Assembly: GCF_011058255.1 (NCBI RefSeq)
Contig: NZ_JAALFH010000062.1
Coordinates: 174,419-238,418, forward strand
Reading direction: 5' to 3'
DNA: 64,000 bases
From: Thioalkalivibrio sp. XN8
GTDB lineage: Bacteria > Pseudomonadota > Gammaproteobacteria > Steroidobacterales > XN24
A program made the position numbers and the translations under genes. Position 1 is the first letter of the stretch; each line of letters starts with the position of its first letter. Under the pieces are notes generated by a model. That model did no database searches. It had not been told where the DNA came from and saw only the letters and a program-made list of their open reading frames with translations. Positions 17,873 through 26,841 of the stretch are shown piece after piece.

Positions 17873-18697
17873 TCAAGCGATCCGCGGCACGGCCGGCTCG
17901 GGCAGGTCCCGAAAGAACAGCTGGCGCGTCCTCGGCGCCAGGCGCTCGAGATCGAGCAGCACGAAGAAATCGACCGTGCCGAACTCCGCGTCCAGCGCCG
18001 GCGGGCCGCAAACCTCGGCCCCGAGATTGAGATAGCTCTGGAACAACGGCGGCAGCTCGCCCGGCTCGAGCGGGCGACTCGGCCCACGGCGAACCTCGAT
18101 CGCGTGCTCACGCTGCGGGGCCACCGAATAGCGCTCGCTCAGGAAGCCCTCGAGCTTCAGCTGGCGCCAGGCAGCGACACCGGTGGCGGTGTCACGCGTC
18201 GGCAGCGAGCAGCAGCCGAACAGGTAGCGCTGGCGGTTCCACAGCAGGTAGGCCGCGAGGCCGCGCCAGAGCAGGTGAATCACCCGGCCGTTGCGATGGC
18301 CCGCCTCGACGCAGGCCCGGCCGATTTCCACCGCATTCCCAAGCACCTCGGGCGGCAGCCGCCGCAGGTCGAACTCCGACTCCGAGTAGTAGCCGCCGTG
18401 AAGCTCGCCCATGGGGCCGGTCTGCAGCCGGTAACTGCCGACCACCGTGTCGCTGGGCAGGTGCTCGATCATGATGTGATGGAACAACGGATCCCAGGGA
18501 TCCGCGTCGAGGCCGGTCTGCCAGCTTTCGGCAAAACCCTCGCCGAGTTCGCGGTTGAATACCTCGAAGCGCAGCCGCTGCACGGCGGCCAGATCGTCGG
18601 CCGAGGCGGCAAAACGCAGGCGATACGAGCCAGCCACGCGCAGGAGCGGCGGCAGGCATTCGGGAGCGACCGGGTAACAGGCGGGTTGCGCGAGCAT
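17873..18697 (-). CDS. OlsB-like GNAT family N-acyltransferase
   Basis: 274 residues. The core LRFAASADDLAAVQRLRFEVFNREL, then VVGSYRL and AVEIGRACVEAGHRNGRVIHLLW, matches the ornithine-acyl-ACP N-acyltransferase (OlsB, hemolysin-like) branch of the GNAT fold. Members of this branch acylate ornithine or related amines as the first step of aminolipid synthesis, and others make N-acyl amino acids. No OlsA-type partner is adjacent, though a PlsC-like gene lies at 13.4-14.3 kb. Single gene; its 3' end faces the REP double palindrome. Confidence 0.75.
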   Translation of the reverse strand: MLAQPACYPVAPECLPPLLRVAGSYRLRFAASADDLAAVQRLRFEVFNRELGEGFAESWQTGLDADPWDPLFHHIMIEHLPSDTVVGSYRLQTGPMGELHGGYYSESEFDLRRLPPEVLGNAVEIGRACVEAGHRNGRVIHLLWRGLAAYLLWNRQRYLFGCCSLPTRDTATGVAAWRQLKLEGFLSERYSVAPQREHAIEVRRGPSRPLEPGELPPLFQSYLNLGAEVCGPPALDAEFGTVDFFVLLDLERLAPRTRQLFFRDLPEPAVPRIA

Positions 18698-18837
18698 GGC
18701 AGTACCGTGTGGGATTTGCCGCGCACGGTACGACCGTCCGATGACACGCCGCTTGCCGCCGTGTTGCCGTTTCGGGTCAGCGGGTGGAAGCCCCGGTTTG
18801 CCCGCGAATTGCGGCCTTTCCCGCCCTGTACAGGGTT

Positions 18838-18863
18838 GGGGACTGTCCCCAGGCTATGTCCCC
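18838..18863. repeat. REP-like element at the RAYT 5' end
   Basis: GGGGACTGTCCCC (18838-18850) followed by AGGCTATGTCCCC, which touches the RAYT ATG at 18864. With the copy at 19442-19466 it brackets the transposase gene. Confidence 0.87.
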
Positions 18864-19475
18864 ATGCCGAGAAAACCGAGACAGCTCCATGGCGGCCGCT
18901 ACTACCACGTGATCAACCGCGGCAGTGCGCGCCAAACCGTCTTCCACGACACCAAGGACTACCAGGCCTTCCTGGATTTCATGCGCGCGGCCCAGGAACG
19001 GGTGCGCATGGGCATCCTGGCCGTCTGCCTGATGCCCAACCACTTCCATTTCCTGGTTCGCCCGGCCGGCGACAAGGACCTGAGCGATTGGATGCACTGG
19101 GTGATGACCAAGCAGGTGGCGCGCCATCGCTGGGTGCACCAGACGAGCGGCCACGTCTGGCAGGGACGGTTCAAGCCGTTCGAGATCCGGACCGACGGTT
19201 ACCTGCTGATGATCATGCGCTATGTCGAGCGCAACGCGCTGCGCGCCGCGCTGGTGGAGCGGGCGGAGCACTGGCCGTGGGGCAGCCTGGCGTGGCGCTG
19301 TCGCGGCGGCGCGCCCTTCGAGCTCTTGGATCCGCCGGCCGGATTGCCCGCCCGGTGGGTCGAGCGCGTCAACCGCCCGGAGAATGCTCTAGAGCTGAAG
19401 GCCGTCCGGAACAGTGTGCGGACGGGCGCGCCGTTGGGGGTGGGGACTGTCCCGGGGACAGTCCCCAAAACTTAG
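18864..19475 (+). mobile_element. REP-associated tyrosine transposase (RAYT, Y1_Tnp/IS200-like)
   Basis: 203-residue protein of the Y1 HUH nuclease type. YYHVINRG opens the domain, the metal-binding HxH is in MPNHFHFLV, and HVWQGRFKPFEI with MRYVERNALRAALVERAEHW completes the RAYT signature; the candidate nucleophilic Tyr is in RYVERNAL. Such enzymes are single-copy domesticated relatives of IS200/IS605 transposases, thought to bind and move REP palindromes. Here REP units lie directly on both sides. The downstream one is read into the gene, giving the C-terminus GVGTVPGTVPKT and stop. It is the natural candidate to have spread the GGGGACWGTCCCC family in this genome. Confidence 0.92.
19442..19466. 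repeat. REP-like double palindrome at the RAYT 3' end
   Basis: GGGGACTGTCCC and GGGACAGTCCCC arranged head to head around one G; 12-nt arms pair perfectly. It encodes the last residues of the RAYT protein. Confidence 0.88.
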
Positions 19476-19717
19476 TCCTGCGGCAGGTCGACGTTGAACT
19501 TGACCGACGTGGACTGCTCCACCGGCTTCGTCGGCGGGTTGACCCAGTAAATCTTCACCGGCATCCCGCGCGCCGATTTCTCGACCGCATTCACGTACTC
19601 GTGGTCGATCGCGTGCCGCTTGACCGTCTCCTCGCCCGGCGGCACGGCCGCGCAGCCCGACACCAGCATCCCGGCCGCAGCCAATGGCAGGACCAGCCTC
19701 GATACAGTCGCTTTCAT
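19472..19717 (-). CDS. Small lipoprotein
   Basis: 81 residues from the ATG at 19717, chosen because GGAGGTGCC precedes it and a lipoprotein signal follows (VLPLAAAGMLVSGCAAV, lipobox VSGC). The short mature part (EETVKRHAIDHEYVNAVEKS, VKIYWVNPPTK) has no motif I recognise. Its 3' end lies next to the RAYT gene's REP. It is probably an envelope protein; function unknown. Confidence 0.65.
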   Translation of the reverse strand: MKATVSRLVLPLAAAGMLVSGCAAVPPGEETVKRHAIDHEYVNAVEKSARGMPVKIYWVNPPTKPVEQSTSVKFNVDLPQD

Positions 19718-19866
19718 CAGGGCACCTCCTCTCGATCGCCCGCCGGGCGGGGCACGCTCGCCGCGCCTGGGTGACGAATTTTTAATCATATTCGCCGGGG
19801 ACCAAAGTGCAACCGCAGCGTGTGCTGCGGTGCAACACCGGCGCGGCCGCGAACGGGGAGATCCGC

Positions 19867-21210
19867 CTACCGGGCGTCAAGCAGCGCCAGCAACTCCGTC
19901 GTCTTCGCCTCCATCAGCGCCTTGTCACCCCGGGCCTCGACATTGAGCCGCACCAGCGGCTCGGTGTTCGAGGCGCGCAGGTTGAAGCGCCAGTCGGCGA
20001 ACTCCATGGACAGGCCGTCGGTGCGATCGACGGCCACGGCCTCGTCCGCGTAACGATCCTCGACCGCCGCCAGCACCGCCGGCGGATCGTCGATCGAGCG
20101 GTTGATCTCGCCGGAGGCCGGGAAGGCGGCCATGCGCTCCTCGACCAGCGCCGACAGCGGGCGGCCGGCGCGGGACACGAGCTCCGCCACCAGCAGCCAC
20201 GGGATCATCCCGGAGTCGCAGTAGGCGAAGTCGCGGAAGTAGTGATGCGCGCTCATCTCGCCGCCGTACACGGCGTCCTCGAGCCGCATGCGCTCCTTGA
20301 TGAAGGCGTGGCCGGTCTTCGACATCACCGGCACCCCGCCGCCCCGTTCGACGATGTCGATGGTGTTCCAGGTCAGGCGCGGGTCGTGCACGATCTTCGC
20401 GCCGGGGTGCTTGGCCAGGAACGCCTCGGCCAGCAGCCCGACGATATAGTAGCCCTCGATGAAGCGGCCGGTCTCGTCGAACAGGAAGCAGCGGTCGTAG
20501 TCGCCGTCCCAGGCGATGCCGAAATCGGCGCCGGCCTTGACCACGGCGTCGGCGGTCGCGGCGCGATGCTCGGGCAGCAGCGGGTTGGGCACGCCGTGCG
20601 GGAACGTGCCGTCGGGCGCGTGCTGGATTTTCACGAACTCGAAGGGCAGCCGCGGCTCGAGCTTGTCGATCACCAGGCCCGCGCCGCCGTTGCCGGCGTT
20701 GACCACGAGCTTCAGCGGCTTGAGCGCCTGGCGGTCGACATAACCGAGCAGGTGATCGATGTATTCCGCGTAGATATCGACCTCGGTCCGCCGCCCCCGC
20801 CGCGGCGTGGCTTCGAAGCGGTCGCGCTCGACCCGCTCCTCGATGTCCTTCAGGCCCGAGTCGCCGCTGATCGGCTTCGACTGCTCGCGCACGAATTTCA
20901 TGCCGTTCCAGTCGGGCGGATTGTGGCTGGCGGTGACCATGATGCCGCCGTGCACGTCGAGGTGGCTGGCGGCGAAGTACACCATCTCGGTGCCGCCCAG
21001 GCCGATGTCGACCACGTCCACGCCGGCGTCCATCAGGCCCTCGGCCAGCGCGTCGGCGAGCTCGGGGGACGACAGCCGCACGTCGTAGCCGACCGCCACG
21101 CGGCGCGGGCCGATGACGGCGGCGTAGGCGCGGCCGATGCGGCGGGCGATGTCGGGGTTGAGGTCGTCCGGGAGGCGGCCGCGGACGTCATAGGCCTTGA
21201 AGCATTTCAT
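19867..21210 (-). CDS. manB: Phosphomannomutase/phosphoglucomutase
   Basis: 447-residue cytoplasmic enzyme interconverting hexose 6- and 1-phosphates, chiefly mannose-6-P to mannose-1-P. It has [13 protein letters not shown] at the N-terminus, the phosphoserine loop [12 protein letters not shown], the metal loop WDGDYDRC and the sugar-specificity loop [10 protein letters not shown] (GEMSAHH is typical of the ManB/CpsG/AlgC group). [15 protein letters not shown] supplies the phosphate-binding site. With ManC 900 nt away it gives GDP-mannose for Gmd/Fcl in the polysaccharide island. Confidence 0.94.
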   Translation of the reverse strand: MKCFKAYDVRGRLPDDLNPDIARRIGRAYAAVIGPRRVAVGYDVRLSSPELADALAEGLMDAGVDVVDIGLGGTEMVYFAASHLDVHGGIMVTASHNPPDWNGMKFVREQSKPISGDSGLKDIEERVERDRFEATPRRGRRTEVDIYAEYIDHLLGYVDRQALKPLKLVVNAGNGGAGLVIDKLEPRLPFEFVKIQHAPDGTFPHGVPNPLLPEHRAATADAVVKAGADFGIAWDGDYDRCFLFDETGRFIEGYYIVGLLAEAFLAKHPGAKIVHDPRLTWNTIDIVERGGGVPVMSKTGHAFIKERMRLEDAVYGGEMSAHHYFRDFAYCDSGMIPWLLVAELVSRAGRPLSALVEERMAAFPASGEINRSIDDPPAVLAAVEDRYADEAVAVDRTDGLSMEFADWRFNLRASNTEPLVRLNVEARGDKALMEAKTTELLALLDAR

Positions 21211-21245
21211 GTGAGGTCATCCAGTGGCGGAAGCCGGCATTCTAG

Positions 21246-21628
<383 letters not shown>

Positions 21629-21629
<1 letters not shown>

Positions 21630-22051
21630 TGCATTACCTCGACACGAGCGTGCTGGTCGCGGCCCTGACGAACGAGGCCAGGACCGCGACGACACAGCGC
21701 TGGCTCGCCGCGCAGGCGCCGGGGGCGCTCGCCATCAGCGACTGGGTGATCACTGAATTCTCCGCGGCCCTGGCAATGAAGCTCCGGCTGCGGGCGCTGG
21801 CGGCCGGGCATCGGGCCGATGCGCTCCGGGTATTCGCCGCGCTGGTGGAGGAGTCGTTTCACGTGCTCGGCGCGAGCGGGACGGAGTTCCGCGTGGCCGC
21901 CCGCTTTGCCGACCAGCAGAAGACCGGGCTGCGCGCTGGCGACGCCCTGCACCTGGCGATCGCCTCGGGGCACGGCGCGGCCGTGGTGACGCTCGACCGG
22001 AAGCTGGCGGCAGCCGCACGGTCGCTCGGCGTCAGCTGCCAGATGCTCTGA
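21629..22051 (+). CDS. vapC: PIN-domain (VapC-type) toxin
   Basis: 140-residue predicted RNase. The acidic metal-binding residues are visible as [14 protein letters not shown] (Asp near residue 5), Glu in [10 protein letters not shown], Asp in [15 protein letters not shown] and the final [12 protein letters not shown]. Members cleave tRNA or rRNA when the antitoxin is lost. A REP double palindrome starts two bases after the stop. Located between manB and manC, it splits two GDP-mannose genes. Confidence 0.9.
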
Positions 22052-22052
22052 T

Positions 22053-22077
22053 GGGGACTGTCCCGGGGACAGTCCCC
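22053..22077. repeat. REP-like double palindrome
   Basis: Same 25-nt head-to-head form as the RAYT 3' copy (12-nt arms, one central G). It lies between two convergent genes, toxin and manC, and touches both stop codons. Confidence 0.88.
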
Positions 22078-22079
22078 AC

Positions 22080-23492
22080 CTAACCCCGCCCGTAGGTGTC
22101 CTCGAAGCGGACGATGTCGTCCTCGCCGAGGTAGGAGCCCGACTGCACCTCGACCAGGTGCAGCGGCACCTTGCCGGGGTTCTCGAGCCGGTGGGTGGTG
22201 CCCATCGGGATATAGGTGGACTGGTTCTCGCCCAGCAGGAACACCTCGTCGCCGCACGTGACGCGGGCCGTGCCCTGCACCACGATCCAGTGCTCGGCGC
22301 GGTGGTGATGCATCTGCAATGACAGCTGCGCGCCCGGGTTCACCACGATCCGCTTCACCTGGAAACGGTCGCCGTTGTCGATGCTGTCGTAGCTGCCCCA
22401 GGGCCGGAACACCTGGCGATGCAGCGAGGTCTCGTAGCGGCCGTCGGCCTTGAGCCGCGCCACCAGCTTCTTCACGTCCTGAACCCGGTCGCGCGGCGCC
22501 ACCAGCACGGCGTCCTTGGTCTCGACCACCACGCAGTCGGCCAGCCCGACCGCCGCCACCAGGCGGCTCTGGGCGTAGAGATAGCAGTTGGTGGCGTCCT
22601 CGCAGAGCACGTCGCCGACCGCGACGTTGCCGGCCGCGTCCGCTTCGCAGGCGTCGTGCAGGCTGGCCCAGCTGCCGACGTCGCTCCAGCCGGCGGCCAG
22701 CGGCACCATCCAGGCATGCGCCGTGTTCTCCATCACCGCGTAGTCGATGGAGTCCGAGGGACATTCCTCGAAGGCATGCCGATCCACGCGGACGAAGTCG
22801 AGATCCGACTTCGCGCCGGCCACGGCGGCCACGCACTGGGTCACGATCTCGGGGCGATGCGTCCGCAGCTCCTCGATGTAGCGGCCGGCGCGGAACATGA
22901 ACATGCCCGAGTTCCAGAAGTACTCGCCCGAAGCGACGTACTCGGCGGCGAGTTTCGCATCGGGCTTCTCCACGAACTGCTGCACGGCGGCGGCGCCGTC
23001 CTTGGCCGCGGCGCGGATGTAGCCGTAACCGGTCTCGGGCCGGTCGGGCACCACGCCGAAGGTGACCAGCTTGCCCTCCTCCGCCAGCTTCGCGCCCGCG
23101 GCCACGGCACGGCGGAAAGTCGCGGGATCGCGGATGACGTGGTCGGCCGGCAGCACCAGCAGCACCGGGTCCACGCCCTGGGCCTGCTCCTGCAGGGCCG
23201 TCGCCGCCGCCAGGGCCACCGCCGGCGCCGTGTTGCGGCCCACCGGCTCGAGCAGGATCGCCGCCGGCTTCACGCCGGCCGCGCGCAGCTGCTCCGCGAC
23301 GAGGAAGCGGTGCTCCTCGTTGCAGACGATGATCGGCTCGGCCAGGCCCTCGATCCCGTCGAGGCGCGCGAGGGTCGCCTGGAGCATGGTCTGCTCGCCC
23401 ACCAGCGGCAGCAGCTGTTTCGGGTAGAGCTCGCGCGACAGCGGCCACAGGCGCGTGCCGGAGCCGCCGGACAAAATCACGGGGACGATCAT
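22080..23492 (-). CDS. manC: Mannose-1-phosphate guanylyltransferase / mannose-6-phosphate isomerase
   Basis: 470-residue bifunctional type II PMI-GMP. N-terminal nucleotidyltransferase: [20 protein letters not shown] (pyrophosphorylase loop), then LVLPADHVI and FVEKPDA. The C-terminal cupin carries the isomerase: [31 protein letters not shown], with metal-binding His and Glu, and [14 protein letters not shown]. It makes GDP-mannose, precursor of GDP-fucose here. The stop lies at the edge of a REP element. Confidence 0.96.
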   Translation of the reverse strand: MIVPVILSGGSGTRLWPLSRELYPKQLLPLVGEQTMLQATLARLDGIEGLAEPIIVCNEEHRFLVAEQLRAAGVKPAAILLEPVGRNTAPAVALAAATALQEQAQGVDPVLLVLPADHVIRDPATFRRAVAAGAKLAEEGKLVTFGVVPDRPETGYGYIRAAAKDGAAAVQQFVEKPDAKLAAEYVASGEYFWNSGMFMFRAGRYIEELRTHRPEIVTQCVAAVAGAKSDLDFVRVDRHAFEECPSDSIDYAVMENTAHAWMVPLAAGWSDVGSWASLHDACEADAAGNVAVGDVLCEDATNCYLYAQSRLVAAVGLADCVVVETKDAVLVAPRDRVQDVKKLVARLKADGRYETSLHRQVFRPWGSYDSIDNGDRFQVKRIVVNPGAQLSLQMHHHRAEHWIVVQGTARVTCGDEVFLLGENQSTYIPMGTTHRLENPGKVPLHLVEVQSGSYLGEDDIVRFEDTYGRG

Positions 23493-23623
23493 CTGGGCAA
23501 TCCCTGGCGTCGAAAGGTGCCCCGGATTGTACGACAGGGTGGCGGGGTGATTGCCACGGCCAGGCGCGGGATTTGTGACGGGCGTCCGGCTGCGGGCCCG
23601 GGCCGCCGATTATCCTGCGTTCC

Positions 23624-24886
23624 ATGCACGCCACGCAGCTGGAATCCAAGGTCGGCGAGGCCCCGCGGTTCTACCTCGGGCGCCAGCCCATCCTCGACCG
23701 CGACGGGCGCACGGTGGCCTACGAACTGCTGTTCCGCCCCAGCGCGCGCAACGGCGTGGACGTGGTGGACGACCGCGCCGCGACGGCCGCGGTGATCGCG
23801 CACGCCTTCAGCGACCTCGGCATCGAGGCCGTGCTCGGCGGCTGCAAGGGCTTCATCAACTTCGACGCCGCGCTGCTCCATTCCGAGGTGCCGGAACTGC
23901 TGCCGGCGAGCAGTATCGTCATCGAGATCCTCGAGACCGTGGAGATCACGCCGGCGCTGCTGGACCGCTGCCGCGAACTGAAGGCCAAGGGCTTCCGCTT
24001 CGCGCTCGACGATGTCATGCGCCCGGAAGAGATCGGCCCCGAGGTGCTCGGGCTGATCGACATCGTCAAGGTCGACCTGGCCACCACCCACCGCGACGAC
24101 CTGCCCGCCATCGCCGCGGCGGGGCAAGCCGCGGGCGTGCAGCTGCTGGCGGAGAAAGTGGACAGCCTGTTCCACGCCGACCGGTGCAAGGAACTCGGCT
24201 TCGACCTGTTCCAGGGCTATTACTTCGCCCGCCCCATGCTGCTCGGCGGGCGCGATACCCGGCCGGACCGGCAGTTGCTGCTGCAGTTGCTGCAGCAAGT
24301 GGCGCAGAACGCGCCGCGCCAGGAGATCGAGCAGACCTTCAAGCGCGCGCCCGAGCTGGCGTTCAAGCTGATGCGGCTGGTGAACTCCGTCGGCATGGGG
24401 CTGGCCAACCGCATCCAGAGCCTCGCGCATGCGCTGGTCGTGCTCGGCGACCGGCAGCTGCATCGCTGGCTGCAGGTGCTGGTGTTCGCGCACCAGGACC
24501 AGGACGGCGCGCCGAGCGCGCTGATGACGCTGGCGGCCACGCGCGGCCGGCTGATGGAACTGATTACCGAGCGCTGCCCCGACTACGCCGACCTGCGCGA
24601 CCAGGCTTTCATGACCGGGATCATGTCGCTGCTCGACACGCTGCTCGACATGCCGATGGAAGACCTGCTGCAACAGGTCAACCTCGGCCTGCCGATCCAC
24701 GACGCGCTGCTCGCGCGCCGCGGCCGCCTGGGCGAGATGCTCAGCCTCGTCGAGGCGCTGGAGAAGAAGGACTCGGCCTTGCTGCCGCGGCTGCTCGGCG
24801 AGGACTCCCGGTGGCCGGTGGACGAGCTGCCGGCGCTGCAGGTCAGCGCGATGACCTGGGCCGGGGAGCTCGGGGTGGCGCGCTAA
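23624..24886 (+). CDS. EAL-HDOD (YuxH-like) signalling protein
   Basis: 420 residues. The N-terminal domain (about 15-205) is an EAL relative: FYLGRQPILDRDGRTVAYEL, GFINFD, FRFALDDV, IVKVDL, DLFQGYYFARP. The EAL triplet itself is replaced (YELLFR), so cyclic-di-GMP hydrolysis is unlikely and a binding or adaptor role is more plausible. A HDOD domain follows (about 210-400: AFKLMRLVNSVGMGLANRIQ). This fusion is known in proteobacterial regulators of motility and surface growth. The gene is single and divergent from manC, with a REP after its stop. Confidence 0.85.
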   Translation: MHATQLESKVGEAPRFYLGRQPILDRDGRTVAYELLFRPSARNGVDVVDDRAATAAVIAHAFSDLGIEAVLGGCKGFINFDAALLHSEVPELLPASSIVIEILETVEITPALLDRCRELKAKGFRFALDDVMRPEEIGPEVLGLIDIVKVDLATTHRDDLPAIAAAGQAAGVQLLAEKVDSLFHADRCKELGFDLFQGYYFARPMLLGGRDTRPDRQLLLQLLQQVAQNAPRQEIEQTFKRAPELAFKLMRLVNSVGMGLANRIQSLAHALVVLGDRQLHRWLQVLVFAHQDQDGAPSALMTLAATRGRLMELITERCPDYADLRDQAFMTGIMSLLDTLLDMPMEDLLQQVNLGLPIHDALLARRGRLGEMLSLVEALEKKDSALLPRLLGEDSRWPVDELPALQVSAMTWAGELGVAR

Positions 24887-24897
24887 GTCCCGGTACT

Positions 24898-24910
24898 GGG
24901 GACAGTCCCC
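24898..24910. repeat. REP-like palindrome
   Basis: GGGGACAGTCCCC with partial flanks (CCCGGTACT before, AGGTC after), between the convergent EAL-HDOD and AbrB genes. Confidence 0.85.
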
Positions 24911-24913
24911 AGG

Positions 24914-25162
24914 TCAGAGCGGGGGGCGCTCCTGCGGCAGCGGCTGTTCACGTGCCCATTCGATCGCGGCCTCGACATCGCCCTCTTCAATGCCCAGCGA
25001 CTCGAGTTTCTCCCGCACGCCGCGGGCGGCGTCCGGGCGCACCGGGGTGAGTACGATGCGCCCCTGTTCCACCGCGACGTCGAAATACTCGAACCGGCCG
25101 ACGGCCGAGACCACCGCCTTGGGGAGCGTCAGCTGGTTCTTGGAAGTGAGCTTGGCGAGCAT
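24914..25162 (-). CDS. AbrB/MazE-type DNA-binding protein
   Basis: 82 residues. AKLTSKNQLTLPKAVVSAVG followed by VEQGRIVLTPV is the SpoVT-AbrB swapped-hairpin fold of transition regulators and MazE/VapB antitoxins. The C-terminal tail (EGDVEAAIEWAREQ) could bind a PIN toxin. It lies 85 nt after a vapBC pair on the same strand but has no toxin of its own beyond it, so it is either an orphan antitoxin or a third member of that cluster. Confidence 0.75.
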   Translation of the reverse strand: MLAKLTSKNQLTLPKAVVSAVGRFEYFDVAVEQGRIVLTPVRPDAARGVREKLESLGIEEGDVEAAIEWAREQPLPQERPPL

Positions 25163-25182
25163 GGGGCGCGTCCGGATGTTGG

Positions 25183-25199
25183 AGTAAGGAATTCTTACT
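25183..25199 (-). promoter_or_regulatory. Inverted repeat upstream of AbrB-like gene
   Basis: AGTAAG-GAATT-CTTACT, perfect 6-bp arms with a 5-bp spacer, 21 nt before the start codon. It is a candidate autoregulatory operator. Confidence 0.4.
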
Positions 25200-25247
25200 A
25201 CGGTCCGAGCCGGCTTGCAATCGCGGCGTCGAGAGCCTGGGCGAGCC

Positions 25248-25646
25248 TCACAGCCAGCTCTCGACCATCAGCCCCGGCACGCGCCGGAATTCGCGCTCAT
25301 TGTTGGTGACCAGCGCAAGTCCGGCGCTGCGGGCGTGTCCCGCGATCATGAGGTCGTAGGCGCCGATAGCCTGCCCGGCGCGCCTGAGTTCTGCGCGCAC
25401 CCGACCGCTATGGAAAGCTGCCGGGGCGTCGAATGGCAACACCACGAGGCGCGCGGCGAAACTCTCGAGCACGCGGCGGTTGGCCTCCGGCCGCGCAGAG
25501 TGCTCGACGCCGAAATGCAGCTCGCTTAGCACGACCGAGGAGATCGACAGGGACTCTGCATGCTGGTCGAGGCGATCCTGCAGCGCGGGATGCTGATGCC
25601 GGAGCACGAAAACGCAGCTGTCCGTGTCCAGCATGTAGCGGAGCAT
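25248..25646 (-). CDS. vapC: PIN-domain toxin VapC
   Basis: 132 residues. YMLDTDSCVFVLR gives the first metal-binding Asp. The others are Glu in SSVVLSELHFGVE, Asp in IGAYDLMIAGHARS and Asn/Glu in LVTNNEREFRRVPGL. The family usually cuts tRNA-fMet or other structured RNA. The start overlaps the antitoxin stop by one base. Its end is 85 nt before the AbrB-like gene. Confidence 0.9.
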   Translation of the reverse strand: MLRYMLDTDSCVFVLRHQHPALQDRLDQHAESLSISSVVLSELHFGVEHSARPEANRRVLESFAARLVVLPFDAPAAFHSGRVRAELRRAGQAIGAYDLMIAGHARSAGLALVTNNEREFRRVPGLMVESWL

Positions 25647-25891
25647 CAGAGCGCGTCCCGCTCCTGGATGGGAGGCTGCTCGCGCTCGCCCATGAAATCA
25701 TCGGACACGGCCGGACCGGCGAAGAAATCCTCCCAGCGACGGCCGGACGGAACGATCAAGCGCGCGTCGCCAATCCGGAGGATGTCCACCTGCTTCACGT
25801 CCTCGGGCAAGGCGACATCCTTGGGCAGGCGCACGGCCTGGGTTCGGTTGCTCTTGAACACTGTGGTCTGGGTCACTGGGCGCTCGCTCAT
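25646..25891 (-). CDS. vapB: VapB antitoxin
   Basis: 81 residues from ATG 25891. TTVFKSNRTQAVRLPKDVAL and VDILRIGDARLIVPSG form the AbrB-like VapB domain; the WEDFFAGPAV stretch should insert into the toxin. The promoter upstream places transcription start about one base before the ATG, and no ribosome site is seen, so translation is probably leaderless (see findings). Confidence 0.88.
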   Translation of the reverse strand: MSERPVTQTTVFKSNRTQAVRLPKDVALPEDVKQVDILRIGDARLIVPSGRRWEDFFAGPAVSDDFMGEREQPPIQERDAL

Positions 25892-25898
25892 GTTGCCA

Positions 25899-25927
25899 AG
25901 TATGGCCGCAGCCGAGGGATATATCAA
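25899..25927 (-). promoter_or_regulatory. Sigma-70 promoter of vapBC
   Basis: On the minus strand TTGATA (25927-25922), 17-bp spacer, CATACT (25904-25899). Only seven bases separate the -10 from the vapB ATG. Confidence 0.65.
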
Positions 25928-26026
25928 CTGGATATACACTCTGCTCCGGGCTTCAGAGATCATCTCCGCGGGAGACGGAGCCGGGAACCGGCGATATGGC
26001 GGTTATAGCGCGGGAAATGGCGAACT

Positions 26027-26035
26027 GGGGACTGT
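26027..26035. repeat. Degenerate REP half-core
   Basis: GGGGACTGT followed by GAAAGG in place of CCCC: one intact half of the core, the other lost. Confidence 0.5.
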
Positions 26036-26201
26036 GAAAGGCTCATGCGCGAGGTCCAACCCGGGCATCGTGTCCGTGCTGCCGGTCGGCGCGGCATTTC
26101 CTCGGAACCCGCCTTTCAGCCTAGAATCGGGCGCCTGAACCGTGCGAAGAATAAATCCAACGGGTGGCGTGGCCCCGCAGCGGGCCGAAGGGGGAGCGAC
26201 A

Positions 26202-26819
26202 ATGAGCATCAGGCATTGGGGGAAGGTGGCGCTGGGCCTGCTGGCGTTGGCGGTGGCGGCGGAGGGCTGGGCGCAAAGCGCCGCGGAGGTCATCGAGCAG
26301 GCGCGGGCGCGGGCCCGCCAGGTCGAGGAGATCAAGCAGGTCCTGAACGACCCGGACCAGAACGTGCGCCTGGCGGCTTTCGAGACCATGGTCGGCAGCG
26401 ACGACCCGCTCATGCGGGACCTGGCGCTCGACGCGGGACTGAACAGCACCGACCAGGTCCTGCGCGGGATGGCGCTGCGCCACGCCGTGCTCGGGCTGGC
26501 GCAGCTCACGATCTCGCTGGAGGTGGACGAAACCGCCCCCAAGGAAATCCAGGAAAGCTCGCGCGATTACCTGCTGAAGAACGGCAGCAGCTTTGCCATG
26601 ACCATCGACGCCAAGGGCAGGGATTTCGGCACAGGCGCCTTTCACGGCGCCGGCCAGGCCTCGTACCGCGGCAACGTCAGCGGGCTGGTGGTGACGTTCA
26701 AGTACAGCTATCACTCGGGTGAGCTGCACCTGCAGGACGACAACACCCTGGCCGGCAAGATGTTCTACCAGTGGAGTTCGCACAACCACCAGTTCAAGGC
26801 GACGGCCCCGCTGCGCTGA
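26202..26819 (+). CDS. Exported protein of unknown function
   Basis: 205 residues. Signal peptide MSIRHWGKVALGLLALAVAA with a cut after GWA. A helical region (about 25-110) carries a HEAT-like unit (DPDQNVRLAAFETMVGSDDP), followed by a beta-rich half with alternating hydrophobics (GLVVTFKYSYHSGELHLQDD). GGGGGAG precedes the ATG. No family recognised. It converges on the three-gene operon that ends at 26842; no link to it is proven. Confidence 0.6.
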   Translation: MSIRHWGKVALGLLALAVAAEGWAQSAAEVIEQARARARQVEEIKQVLNDPDQNVRLAAFETMVGSDDPLMRDLALDAGLNSTDQVLRGMALRHAVLGLAQLTISLEVDETAPKEIQESSRDYLLKNGSSFAMTIDAKGRDFGTGAFHGAGQASYRGNVSGLVVTFKYSYHSGELHLQDDNTLAGKMFYQWSSHNHQFKATAPLR

Positions 26820-26841
26820 AGCGCGGGGCCGCTGACGCGGC

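Larger units (their letters stand above)
25892..26201. other. 310-nt gap without a gene
   Basis: It holds the vapB promoter (25899-25927, minus strand), a partial REP core at 26027-26035, and the ribosome site of the gene at 26202. The remaining sequence shows no convincing ORF or RNA structure. Both flanking genes are transcribed outwards. Confidence 0.6.
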
